A stretch of 64,000 nt of DNA from Saccharopolyspora flava (lineage in GTDB: Bacteria; Actinomycetota; Actinomycetes; Mycobacteriales; Pseudonocardiaceae), in contig NZ_FOZX01000007.1 in the NCBI RefSeq assembly GCF_900116135.1, positions 1-64,000 on the forward strand, in the 5' to 3' direction. The notes under the pieces were generated by a model. That model did not search any database, was not told the DNA's origin, and worked only from the letters and a program-made list of their open reading frames with translations. This document shows positions 1 through 6,850 of this stretch, in pieces (within the stretch, counting starts at the first letter, position 1; every line of letters begins with the position of its first letter). The translations under genes and the position numbers were made by a program.

Positions 1-77
1 AACGCCGCCCCGAACACCACGAAGCCATGGTCCGCTGGGCCATGATCCACACCATCAGCAAGCGCCTCACTCGCTAG
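1..77 (+). CDS. IS5-like transposase, C-terminal end (partial)
   Basis: An open frame entering from the left edge ends at TAG 75-77. The visible residues read RRPEHHEAMVRWAMIHTISK followed by RLTR, which resembles the extreme C-terminus of IS5-family DDE transposases from actinobacteria. Only 24 codons are present, so no catalytic residue can be checked. The stop codon directly abuts a TTCAGGAACAGGCTC sequence that looks like an IS end, which supports the reading. Family assignment rests on recall of similar C-termini and is tentative. Confidence 0.55.
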   Translation, partial: RRPEHHEAMVRWAMIHTISKRLTR

Positions 78-95
78 TTCAGGAACAGGCTCTCA
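78..95. repeat. Putative right terminal inverted repeat of the IS
   Basis: TTCAGGAACAGGCTCTCA follows the transposase stop at once. Read outward-in it begins GAGCCTGTTCCTGAA, a form typical of IS5-group ends (GAGCCTGTTC...). The partner repeat would lie to the left of the window, so the call rests on position and resemblance only. Confidence 0.4.
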
Positions 96-324
96 GACTG
101 TGCTTGCCTTCGGTGGCAGTCTGGAGAATGTCCCCGACTGGCCGGAGCCAGCTCGCTCGAAGCTGTCGGCGGAGCCGCGCCCGGAGCTAAGACTACTGTC
201 GACGGGGGCAGAGGTTTGAGCAAGTGACTGCGTTTGTACATCGCTGCGGTCTGGTCATGGCTGCTCTGTCCTCACTCCACCGACTATCAACAGGTTGAAG
301 GGGTGAGGACAGAGGCTCTCCCGG

Positions 325-681
325 CTAGTTCGATGCAGATGGCCAGCGCACGGTGACCACTACGGCGTCCGTGATGGCTTCCCAGGAGTGGTCGATGCCG
401 GGGCCCCAGACCGCGTAGTCGCCTTGCTTGGCGAGGTCGACGGTGCCTTCGGTGAGGTGCAGGCGGAAGTGGCCTTCGACGAGGAGCAGCATCGTCGTGC
501 GCTGGTCGTCGGTGGTCCATTCGGGGCGCTTGTCGCCGGCGGGATGGGTGCCCCACTTGACTTCGAGGTCCTTGGTGGAGCGGACTCCGCCTTCGGCGGG
601 GTCGATGAAGTGGCCGAGCAGCCAGCCGCGGGTTTCGCTGCCGTCTTCTGCAGCGTTTCCGTGGTGCCAGTTGCGGCTCAC
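325..681 (-). CDS. Small cupin-fold protein paired with an HTH-NUDIX protein
   Basis: A 118-residue protein. The GTG start at 681 shares one base with the TAG stop of the upstream gene and has GGAGG eight bases before it, which is why it is preferred over the ATG at 696. The core (HFRLHL..., GDYAVWGPGIDHSWEA) is a single cupin barrel with the late GDY-x(3)-GPGIDHSW motif in which a histidine could bind metal. Ligand and reaction are unknown. Translational coupling to the regulator suggests that the two act together. Similar small cupins have sometimes been labelled signal peptidase, which the sequence does not support. Confidence 0.7.
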   Translation of the reverse strand: MSRNWHHGNAAEDGSETRGWLLGHFIDPAEGGVRSTKDLEVKWGTHPAGDKRPEWTTDDQRTTMLLLVEGHFRLHLTEGTVDLAKQGDYAVWGPGIDHSWEAITDAVVVTVRWPSASN

Positions 682-2264
682 TACCGAACCTCCCATTCGA
701 TCGACGGCAGACTCACCCGGTCGCCGCCGATCTGGGCGAGCCGTCGAAGTCCTTGCAACAGGGCGAAGAGCCCTTCGTTGCTCCACGCTACATCAGCGAT
801 GAGCTCGGAAATCAGGTCGCCGTCACGGCTCGAGTACTGGTGCAGGCCCGCCGCTTCCCAGTTGGCTTCGACCCGGCCTCCGTAGCGCTCCCAGAACTCC
901 TCGTCGTCGATGACGATCAGGCTGGCGAACTCGAAGTTGCCGTTCAGGAGGTTCAGGCCGAACCCGGTGCACTCCATGCGGAGCCGGCTGGGGTCCTCCA
1001 TGAGCCATCGCATCGGCTCCGACACCCGGCTCGGGTGCATCGGGTCGGCGGAGCGCTGCTCGTTGGTCGTGTTGTCGATCTCGTCTCGGCCGAAGAGCTC
1101 TTCCTCGACTTCCCGCCGCAGAGTCGCGCCGATCTGAGCGTCGACGCGCAGATCGGTCATCGGCTGGTGGAAGCCCTTGGGGATGACCGCCAGCCGGCGT
1201 GCTGCGTTGAGCACGTTGCCCGAGCGCTCTTGCACCAGGAGCACGTAGTCGGCCTCGCCACGGAACGGGCTGGCAGGCCGGGCGATCGCGAACAGTGCGA
1301 GCGGCCCGCCGGCGCAGAGCCGGTTGGCCACGTCGGTCACCGAGTCGGTGTCGGGCAGGTATTCGTCGCGAAGCGGCAGCGACTGGTGGGCCGTCGTGGC
1401 GTCGGCTGAGATCGCGTCGATCAGCTCGCCCTCGAGCAGGTCCATGGTGACCGCGTACTCGACGAACCGCGACGTGCCCACCAGCCCGTTGATCGCGTCC
1501 GGCGATGGGGAGATGTCGAGCAGGCGGTACAGCGGTTTGTCGACCAGCCGCGTCCCCATGGCCAGGGTCTCGGCGAGTCGTTGCGCTGCGCGGCCGGCAG
1601 CGCCGGGGTCGAGTTCGGCGAACATGTCGCGCGCTGAGTTCGTGGCCTTGAGCCGGTCGTGCGCCGCGAACAGCGGGCACGCGAGATCGAGCCAGTCAGG
1701 GCAGGTCAGAACGCTCGTCTCGGTGCTGGCATCGTCGTAGCGGGCCGCGTACCGGCCGTGCTCGCCGGTCTTCGTGCCGTAGTACCTGCCGAGCACTTCG
1801 GCGATGCTGCGTTGATCAACGCGTCCCCGGCGGCCAGCCCTGTCCTCCAGCTCGCTCACGTCGAGCCGGGCCAACCGCGATGCGACCTCCCTGCGCGCGG
1901 TCCCGGGCGTCCATCCGGCGTGCTCGTCCAGCCATTCGAGAGCAGAGCCGATGTCGGGATCAGCGCTGAGGCGCTTCTCGGCATCCGCCGCCGCGGCCTC
2001 ATCGACCGCCGGCTCTGCGGGCGCATCGGCGGTGTCCTTCAGCAGCTCCGCGAACCGGTTCTTGATCGCGTCGTCTTCCTGGGCCAGGGCGGTGTCCAGG
2101 GTGCGCTGCATCTCCGACTGCGGCCGGCGGTTCGGCTTCTCATGCCAGCCGGCGACCGTGCGCAAACCGATCCCCAGGTGGGAGGCGAACTCGTCGTTGC
2201 TCATCCGCATGGCGGCCTGCAGCGCGCAGGCGGTTCGCCCCGTCCAAGTGGACACCAAATTCAT
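681..2264 (-). CDS. HTH regulator with C-terminal NUDIX-like domain
   Basis: A 527-residue protein. An N-terminal XRE-like helix-turn-helix (MSNDEFASHLGIGLRTVAGW) begins near residue 20, followed by a long helical middle and a C-terminal NUDIX-like fold. That fold has REVEEELFG, a degenerate form of the REUXEEXGU box, so hydrolase activity is uncertain. The ATG at 2264 is chosen because GGAGGG lies just upstream and the longer frame has no support. NUDIX proteins also occur in the AICE pSAM2. Here the fold may instead sense a nucleotide and modulate DNA binding, which is inference. It is coupled to the cupin gene downstream. A direct repeat just upstream (2290-2326) is a possible autoregulatory site. 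Confidence 0.7.
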   Translation of the reverse strand: MNLVSTWTGRTACALQAAMRMSNDEFASHLGIGLRTVAGWHEKPNRRPQSEMQRTLDTALAQEDDAIKNRFAELLKDTADAPAEPAVDEAAAADAEKRLSADPDIGSALEWLDEHAGWTPGTARREVASRLARLDVSELEDRAGRRGRVDQRSIAEVLGRYYGTKTGEHGRYAARYDDASTETSVLTCPDWLDLACPLFAAHDRLKATNSARDMFAELDPGAAGRAAQRLAETLAMGTRLVDKPLYRLLDISPSPDAINGLVGTSRFVEYAVTMDLLEGELIDAISADATTAHQSLPLRDEYLPDTDSVTDVANRLCAGGPLALFAIARPASPFRGEADYVLLVQERSGNVLNAARRLAVIPKGFHQPMTDLRVDAQIGATLRREVEEELFGRDEIDNTTNEQRSADPMHPSRVSEPMRWLMEDPSRLRMECTGFGLNLLNGNFEFASLIVIDDEEFWERYGGRVEANWEAAGLHQYSSRDGDLISELIADVAWSNEGLFALLQGLRRLAQIGGDRVSLPSIEWEVR

Positions 2265-2289
2265 CGCGTCCGGCCCTCCGCGGTGGGTT

Positions 2290-2326
2290 TGTGCACTGGT
2301 TGAGCATCGTTTGAGCACTGGCTGAG
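2290..2326. repeat. Two 15-bp direct repeats 22 bp apart, upstream of the HTH-NUDIX gene
   Basis: TGTGCACTGGTTGAG (2290-2304) and TGAGCACTGGCTGAG (2312-2326) match at 13 of 15 positions and are spaced by two helical turns. A nested TTGAGCA also repeats 11 bp apart (2300 and 2311). The position, about 26 bases upstream of the ATG at 2264, fits an operator for a dimeric regulator. Iteron function is the alternative. Confidence 0.5.
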
Positions 2327-2414
2327 GGGTTTTTCCGCATCGGTTTCCCGGCCGCTTCGGCCTGGAATTGAAGGCATGGAAAACGAAGCGATCAGCAAGC
2401 GGAACCACCCGGCG

Positions 2415-2798
2415 CTAACGGTTCTTGCGGACGTGCTCGATGACCGTCGCGAGGTCGCCCTTGAGGTCGTCGAGCCGCTCGGTGATCTCCTCCATGCGCT
2501 GCTCGAGCGAGTCCAAGCGGGACCAGACCGTGTCGGCGCTGTCCGAGATCGGTTCGTCGGCTTCGGGCGGCTTTCGGCCCTGCAGCAGGAAAAGCAGGTG
2601 CTGGGGGTGCCAGCCGAGCGCGATCGACAGCGACTCCAGCGTGCGGGCGCTGCGTCTGCGCTCCACCACGTGGTGCTGGATCTCGCGGACGATCGCCTGC
2701 GAGACGTTCGAACGCTCCGCGAGCTCCCGCTGTCGCCAGCCGAGCTCGTTCACGCGCCCGTTGATGGCCTTGGCGACCGCCGCCCAGTCTTCCGACAC
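2415..2798 (-). CDS. XRE-family repressor-like protein
   Basis: A 127-residue protein that starts at GTG 2798 behind GGAGGAAT. The N-terminal half is a clear HTH (WRQRELAERSNVSQAIVREI), and the C-terminal third (about residues 85-125) is a predicted coiled coil (SRLDSLEQRMEEITERLDDL...) suited to dimerisation. It is transcribed divergently from the excisionase-transfer-integrase operon. That is the classic place for the element's master repressor, controlling both directions through the intergenic region with the TGAAATCAG dyads. The DNA site assignment is inference. Confidence 0.8.
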   Translation of the reverse strand: MSEDWAAVAKAINGRVNELGWRQRELAERSNVSQAIVREIQHHVVERRRSARTLESLSIALGWHPQHLLFLLQGRKPPEADEPISDSADTVWSRLDSLEQRMEEITERLDDLKGDLATVIEHVRKNR

Positions 2799-2906
2799 CT
2801 ATTCCTCCGCGCTCCGCCTCCGCGCAGAGGTTAGCCGTTCCGTGACGCATTTCGTGACATGACCGCGCCTGAAAAGGCGCGGCCCGGAATTCTCATGCTT
2901 ATTGAG

Positions 2907-2940
2907 AGCTGAAATCAGTAAATAACTGATGAAATCAGCT
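2907..2940. promoter_or_regulatory. Candidate double operator in the divergent control region
   Basis: Two related dyads stand in the intergenic region between the XRE repressor and the excisionase-like gene: GCTGAAATCAG (2908-2918) and CTGATGAAATCAGCT (2926-2940). In the second, the arms CTGAT and ATCAG flank a 3-bp spacer. Both contain TGAAATCAG. The second copy is repeated base for base at 6649-6663, and a third form lies at 6853-6864. Surrounding DNA is distinctly AT-richer than the coding regions, as expected for promoters. Confidence 0.55.
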
Positions 2941-2967
2941 TCCAAATCTTCTGAAGGGCTTTCTCCG

Positions 2968-3183
2968 ATGGGTACCTCCACGTCGAAAAACGGCCGCCGC
3001 GACTTTTACTCGGTCCGCCGGGCCGCCTGGATCCTCAACCTCCACCCGTCCTCCCTCTCCCGCGCGATCCGAGTCGGTGAACTGCGAGCCGAACGCAGGA
3101 GCGGTCGACTCGCCATCCCCGCGAGCGAGTTGACCCGACTCCTGGCCGGGGCAGCGGCGTCCCAGGGCGGAGGTCGGAAGTGA
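2968..3183 (+). CDS. Excisionase-like winged HTH DNA-binding protein
   Basis: A 71-residue protein with a MerR/excisionase-type HTH (FYSVRRAAWILNLHPSSLSR) followed by the wing RVGELRAERRSGRLAIPASE. The start at ATG 2968 is preferred over ATG 2929: GAAGGG lies at a proper distance, and the earlier ATG falls inside the candidate operator. The stop overlaps the next gene (TGATG). In actinomycete elements this gene type acts as a recombination directionality factor or replication/excision accessory. With a serine integrase its role as RDF is plausible but unproven. Confidence 0.75.
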   Translation: MGTSTSKNGRRDFYSVRRAAWILNLHPSSLSRAIRVGELRAERRSGRLAIPASELTRLLAGAAASQGGGRK

Positions 3184-3530
3184 TGACCACCTACAACGAC
3201 CTCTGGCTGATCGGGATCGCGTGGCGCTTGGATCGCCTGCGCTGGGCGCCGACCCAGCTGCTCGGTGACTGCGTCCGCGGGAACGGGCTCTGCATGAGGG
3301 AGTTCCCGGCCGAGCCCGCGTGGCAGGACCAGCGTCTGACCGACCGCGAACTCGCCGGCGCGATGTGCCAGGGCTGCCGGGTCGCCGACGAATGCCTCGA
3401 ACTGGAATTCCGCACCGGAGGCGCCGACACCGTCGGCGTCTGGGGCGGGATGTCCGCGGACGACCGTCGGGAACTGCACCCGCACTGGCTCCGCCGCGGT
3501 GAGCGTGCTGAGAGGGGTGTTGACCGATGA
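3183..3530 (+). CDS. WhiB-like iron-sulfur protein
   Basis: A 115-residue protein. Cysteines are arranged as C...C then CQGC-x5-C (MCQGCRVADEC), followed by GVWGGMS, the G(V/I)WGG turn of the Wbl family, so a [4Fe-4S] cluster is expected. The start at ATG 3183 overlaps the previous stop by one base and has GGAGG nine bases upstream. It is coupled to the next gene by an ATGA overlap. Wbl proteins regulate transcription through the housekeeping sigma factor. A copy inside the transfer operon could link mobility to redox or developmental state, which is inference. Confidence 0.8.
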   Translation: MTTYNDLWLIGIAWRLDRLRWAPTQLLGDCVRGNGLCMREFPAEPAWQDQRLTDRELAGAMCQGCRVADECLELEFRTGGADTVGVWGGMSADDRRELHPHWLRRGERAERGVDR

Positions 3531-3859
3531 TGCTCCAGCTGACTCCCGTGGAAGTCCTGGCCGTGCTCGGCGGCTTGCTCGCACTGGTCGTGGTGTGGCG
3601 GGCGAGCGCCAAGGCGACCCGGCGAGCGAGCGAAGCCGCGCGGTCGAGCGTCCGGCTGATGTCCCTGACGGGGCGGGTGCTGGTCACGGCTGCGGCGATC
3701 GTCGGCGTGCAGTGGATCGTGATCAAGCACCCCGGCAGCGAAGGCCTGCTGCTCGCAGTGCTCGGTGTTCCGGCTCTGTTCGCGTCGTACACGCTGACCA
3801 GGGCGCTGACCGTGACCGCCGTCGAGATGCCGCAGCAGAAGAAGGGGCGGCGCCGATGA
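3527..3859 (+). CDS. Small membrane protein of the transfer operon
   Basis: A 110-residue protein with two predicted membrane segments: about residues 8-25 (VEVLAVLGGLLALVVVW) and 50-67 plus a hydrophobic stretch near 73-90. It ends in a basic tail (QQKKGRRR). It overlaps both neighbours by ATGA, so it is certainly part of the operon. Small membrane proteins beside TraB in actinomycete elements are often called Spd (intramycelial spread) proteins. No specific homology was recognised, so that role is by position only. Confidence 0.7.
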   Translation: MMLQLTPVEVLAVLGGLLALVVVWRASAKATRRASEAARSSVRLMSLTGRVLVTAAAIVGVQWIVIKHPGSEGLLLAVLGVPALFASYTLTRALTVTAVEMPQQKKGRRR

Positions 3860-4548
3860 GCGCGCCGCAGACCGCGGGTGAGCGGCGCCGGCCGCTCACC
3901 CGCCCCGACGCCGAAGTCGTTGAGCAGGTTCGCAAGCAGGTCGACCGGTTGTGCTGGAGCGGAATCCTGCTCGGCCTTGCGTTCACCATGACCAACGTCC
4001 AGAGCTTCGCCGCGAACGGTGCTCCGGTTTGGTCGCTGCCGTGGCTGGCCGCGTGGCTGCTCGACCCGATGGTGTCGCTGGTGCTGCTGGCGATCCTGCG
4101 GGCCGAGCAGGTCACGGCCCGCTGCGGGATCCGCACCGGTGGCTGGGTTCGTGGTGCCAAGTGGTTCACGCTCGCGGCCACGTACGTCATGAACACCTGG
4201 GGTGCCTACGCGGCTCGCAGCGCGGACATGGTGGTGCTGCACTCCGTGCCGCCACTGGTCGTCTTCGTCGCGGCCGAGGCGGTGACCGACCTCCGCGACA
4301 AGCTCACCGCAGCCGTCCGCGCGGCGTCCGTGAACGCCGACAGCGAGTCGGCGCCGGAACCGGTTGTCCGTCGTTCACCGGATCCCAAGCGGCGCATCAC
4401 CTTCGACGAGTACCTCGGCCGAGCTCGCGAGGAATGGCGTCCGGACATCACCGTCACGCCGGCCTGGATCCGCGAGGTCACAGGTTGTTCGCGCGGACTG
4501 TCGTCCAGGCTCGCGGCTGCTCTGACCGCGGAGGTGGAGCAGCGATGA
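3856..4548 (+). CDS. DUF2637-like membrane protein (Spd-like)
   Basis: A 230-residue protein whose ATG 3856 overlaps the previous stop. Three to four membrane helices (about residues 35-125, including LAWLLDPMVSLVLLAILRAE) match the DUF2637 type found in actinobacterial conjugative and phage-like elements. A soluble C-terminal part (about 165-230: TPAWIREVTGCSRGLSSRLA) reads like a small HTH. DUF2637 proteins commonly precede the FtsK-like transfer protein. A spread or membrane-anchoring role is the usual inference. The DNA-binding tail might instead contact the element's clt or origin sequence. Confidence 0.75.
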   Translation: MSAPQTAGERRRPLTRPDAEVVEQVRKQVDRLCWSGILLGLAFTMTNVQSFAANGAPVWSLPWLAAWLLDPMVSLVLLAILRAEQVTARCGIRTGGWVRGAKWFTLAATYVMNTWGAYAARSADMVVLHSVPPLVVFVAAEAVTDLRDKLTAAVRAASVNADSESAPEPVVRRSPDPKRRITFDEYLGRAREEWRPDITVTPAWIREVTGCSRGLSSRLAAALTAEVEQR

Positions 4549-6695
4549 ACGAGAACACGACGCCTGCCTCGGCGGTGACGGGAGAGGTGGAACGGCACAT
4601 TTTCGACGCCGAGCTCATCGATGAGGTCCCGGAACCCGAACCGCAGCTCACCCGTGGGCAACGGTTCATGAACTGGTGGCTGCGTTCACCGCGCGTGCCC
4701 GCCGGGTTGAAGTCGCGCCGAGCTGCCAAGCACGCGCTCGTGGACGCGTTGGCGTTCTTGATCCGAGCGCCTTGGCGGTTCATCCGGTCCGTCGGACGGG
4801 GGCTCGTGGCCGCGGTTCGCGGTTGGCGGCAGTGGGTCCGCGTTCACGACTACCGCGAGGCCGCCGAGCAGTCCGAGAAGCTGGCCGACAAGTTCGTGGA
4901 GATCCGCGAACTCACCCTGTTCCGCTGGAAGGTGACCGGTGCGGTCGTGTTGGCCGCCGGCGCTGTGCTCGCTGTCGGGTGCGCCGTGTACGGCGGACGT
5001 GCCATGTGGGCCGCGCTTGGGCTCACTGCGATCGCACTGGCCGTGTACGGACGCAGGAAGGACGGGGCGCCCGGGCGCAAGCCCGTGCTCGCCGGGCCCC
5101 GGACGCTGACCTGGACCATGGATCCGCAGATGCTCGTCGACGCGTTCCGGGACGCGAAGCTGATCGGCAAGGACGAGTCGCTTCGCCTCGTCGAACGCGC
5201 AGCCCACGACGGCTCCGGTTGGGCCGTCACCGTCGACCTCCCGGCGACGCGCAAAGCTGCCGACGTCCTCAAGCGTCGCGACGCACTCGCATCGGCACTG
5301 GCCGTGGACGAGCTGCAGCTGATCGTGGAGCGAGTCCGGGGGAGAGGCGGTCATGCCGGCCGGGTGTTCCTGTGGGTGGCGGACGAGGACCCGTACTCAG
5401 GTCCCGCGCTGCGGTTCCCGCTGCTGGACATGGAGTACTGGGATGCCTGGCGAGCCATTCCGTTCGGACGGGACGCTCGCAGTCGTCGGATCGACCTGCA
5501 GCTCGTGTGGACGTCGCTGATCGTCGGATCGATCCCTCGGCAGGGCAAGACCTGCGCCAGTCGGTTGCCCGCTGCGGGCCTGATCCTCGACCCGTTCACG
5601 CAGCTGTACATCTTCGACGGCAAAGGCGGAAAGGACTGGCAGGCAGCCGAAGCAGTCGCCCACCGCTACGTCTGCGGCGATGAGCAAGAACAGGCCGAAG
5701 CCGTCCGCGACCACCTGGTCGAGCTGGTCGCCGAGGTGCAGGCGCGGTTCTCCCGGATGTCCGCGCTCGACGACGAGATCTGCCCGGAGTCGAAGATCAC
5801 CCCGGCCATCTCGCGGGATCGCGAACTGGGCATGCCCATCACCGCCGTGATCATCGACGAGGTTCAGGTCTACCTGGAGAACCCGGCCAAGGAGGAAGTC
5901 GGAGGCAAGAAGACGACTCTTGGCGCTTACATCGCGGATCTGCTGACCTACCTCGCCCGGAAGGGGCCGGCCGTCGGGATCGTGGTCGTCCTGGCCACGC
6001 AGCGACCGGACTCCACCACCATCCCGTCCCGGCTGCGCGCAGTGCTGGGCTCGCGCTTCGCACTCCGGGTGATGGACTGGCGGGACTCCAACATCGTCCT
6101 CGGCGAGCAGATGAACACCCGGGGCTTCGACGCCTCGACGCTGCTGCCGAGCCACAAGGGCGTGGGCATCCTCCGACCCGATGGCGAGGCCGAATCCGGT
6201 GGCGACGCGGTCGCGGTGACCGTGCGGACCTTCTACATGGACAACGCCGGGTGGAGGTCCATCTGCGAGCGCGGCCGGGCGCTGCGCGAGGCCGCGGGAA
6301 CGCTGAGCGGCCATGCGGCCGGTGACGACAGGCCGCGGGCGATCGACCGGGCGGCGGTCGTCAAGGCGCTGGGCACCGGGTCTGGTGGATCCGACCGCGC
6401 GCTCGTGGACCTGCCTGAGCCGCTCGCGTCCGTCGTGGACCACCTCGGAGACGAGCTCGACCAGCGCGAGTTCGTGCCGAGCGCCGAACTGACCGAAGCA
6501 CTGGAAGTCGATCCCGGCACCTTCGCCAAGCAGATGGGACAGCTCGAGTGCCGACCGACCAGACACCGCATCCCCGATCACACCGGGGATCTCCGGCGGG
6601 TGCGCGGGTACTTCACCGCCGACATCCGCGCCGCTGTCGAGCGCATGTCTGATGAAATCAGCTCGAACGGTGAGGCGGAGGCTGATCAGGAATGA
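4545..6695 (+). CDS. FtsK/SpoIIIE-type conjugal DNA translocase (TraB-like)
   Basis: A 716-residue protein with an ATGA overlap at its start. Membrane helices lie near residues 125-165. The RecA-like motor carries Walker A GSIPRQGKT (about 329-337), a form common in actinomycete transfer proteins, Walker B AVIIDE (about 433-438) and the sensor-like LATQRPD. A winged-helix-like C-terminus follows (about 625-700). Such proteins form hexameric pores that pump double-stranded DNA between mycelia without a relaxase. The last codons contain the dyad 6649-6663, and the stop overlaps the next small gene. Confidence 0.9.
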   Translation: MNENTTPASAVTGEVERHIFDAELIDEVPEPEPQLTRGQRFMNWWLRSPRVPAGLKSRRAAKHALVDALAFLIRAPWRFIRSVGRGLVAAVRGWRQWVRVHDYREAAEQSEKLADKFVEIRELTLFRWKVTGAVVLAAGAVLAVGCAVYGGRAMWAALGLTAIALAVYGRRKDGAPGRKPVLAGPRTLTWTMDPQMLVDAFRDAKLIGKDESLRLVERAAHDGSGWAVTVDLPATRKAADVLKRRDALASALAVDELQLIVERVRGRGGHAGRVFLWVADEDPYSGPALRFPLLDMEYWDAWRAIPFGRDARSRRIDLQLVWTSLIVGSIPRQGKTCASRLPAAGLILDPFTQLYIFDGKGGKDWQAAEAVAHRYVCGDEQEQAEAVRDHLVELVAEVQARFSRMSALDDEICPESKITPAISRDRELGMPITAVIIDEVQVYLENPAKEEVGGKKTTLGAYIADLLTYLARKGPAVGIVVVLATQRPDSTTIPSRLRAVLGSRFALRVMDWRDSNIVLGEQMNTRGFDASTLLPSHKGVGILRPDGEAESGGDAVAVTVRTFYMDNAGWRSICERGRALREAAGTLSGHAAGDDRPRAIDRAAVVKALGTGSGGSDRALVDLPEPLASVVDHLGDELDQREFVPSAELTEALEVDPGTFAKQMGQLECRPTRHRIPDHTGDLRRVRGYFTADIRAAVERMSDEISSNGEAEADQE
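6649..6663. promoter_or_regulatory. Candidate operator, exact copy of the 2926-2940 dyad
   Basis: CTGATGAAATCAGCT lies inside the 3' end of the translocase gene, about 190 bases before the integrase. It is identical over 15 bases to the dyad in front of the excisionase-like gene. A chance exact match at two functional junctions of one 8-kb element is unlikely. Confidence 0.5.
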
Positions 6696-6850
6696 CAGCC
6701 GACGGCCGGAAGGCCGATCCCGTCACGGTTCGGGTTCCCGACGAGTTGCCTGTACTGACGCAGGAAGCGAGCCGCATACTGCTAGCGGTACTGATCGAGC
6801 TGACCGAGGTCGAGGCTCTGGAACGACCTCTGGACGAAGGGAACACATGA
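6692..6850 (+). CDS. 52-residue hypothetical protein coupled to the integrase
   Basis: A short frame between the translocase and integrase. Its ATG 6692 overlaps the translocase stop (ATGA), and its TGA 6848-6850 overlaps the integrase ATG (ATGA). The product has VTVRVPDELPVLTQEASRIL in its first half and an acidic helix (LIELTEVEALERPLDEG). Double coupling and frame conservation argue that it is translated. The function is not recognised. A small partner of the integrase or of the transfer machinery is possible. Confidence 0.6.
   Translation: MTADGRKADPVTVRVPDELPVLTQEASRILLAVLIELTEVEALERPLDEGNT

Noticed and set aside
1..324. Left attachment site of the integrative element
   Set aside because: No copy of the tRNA-Leu 3' end was found here, so no attL is claimed.
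6652..6846. Upstream extension of the serine integrase
   Set aside because: The longer frame overlaps the coupled 52-residue gene and the translocase end; ATG 6847 has a ribosome site and places the catalytic serine near residue 39.
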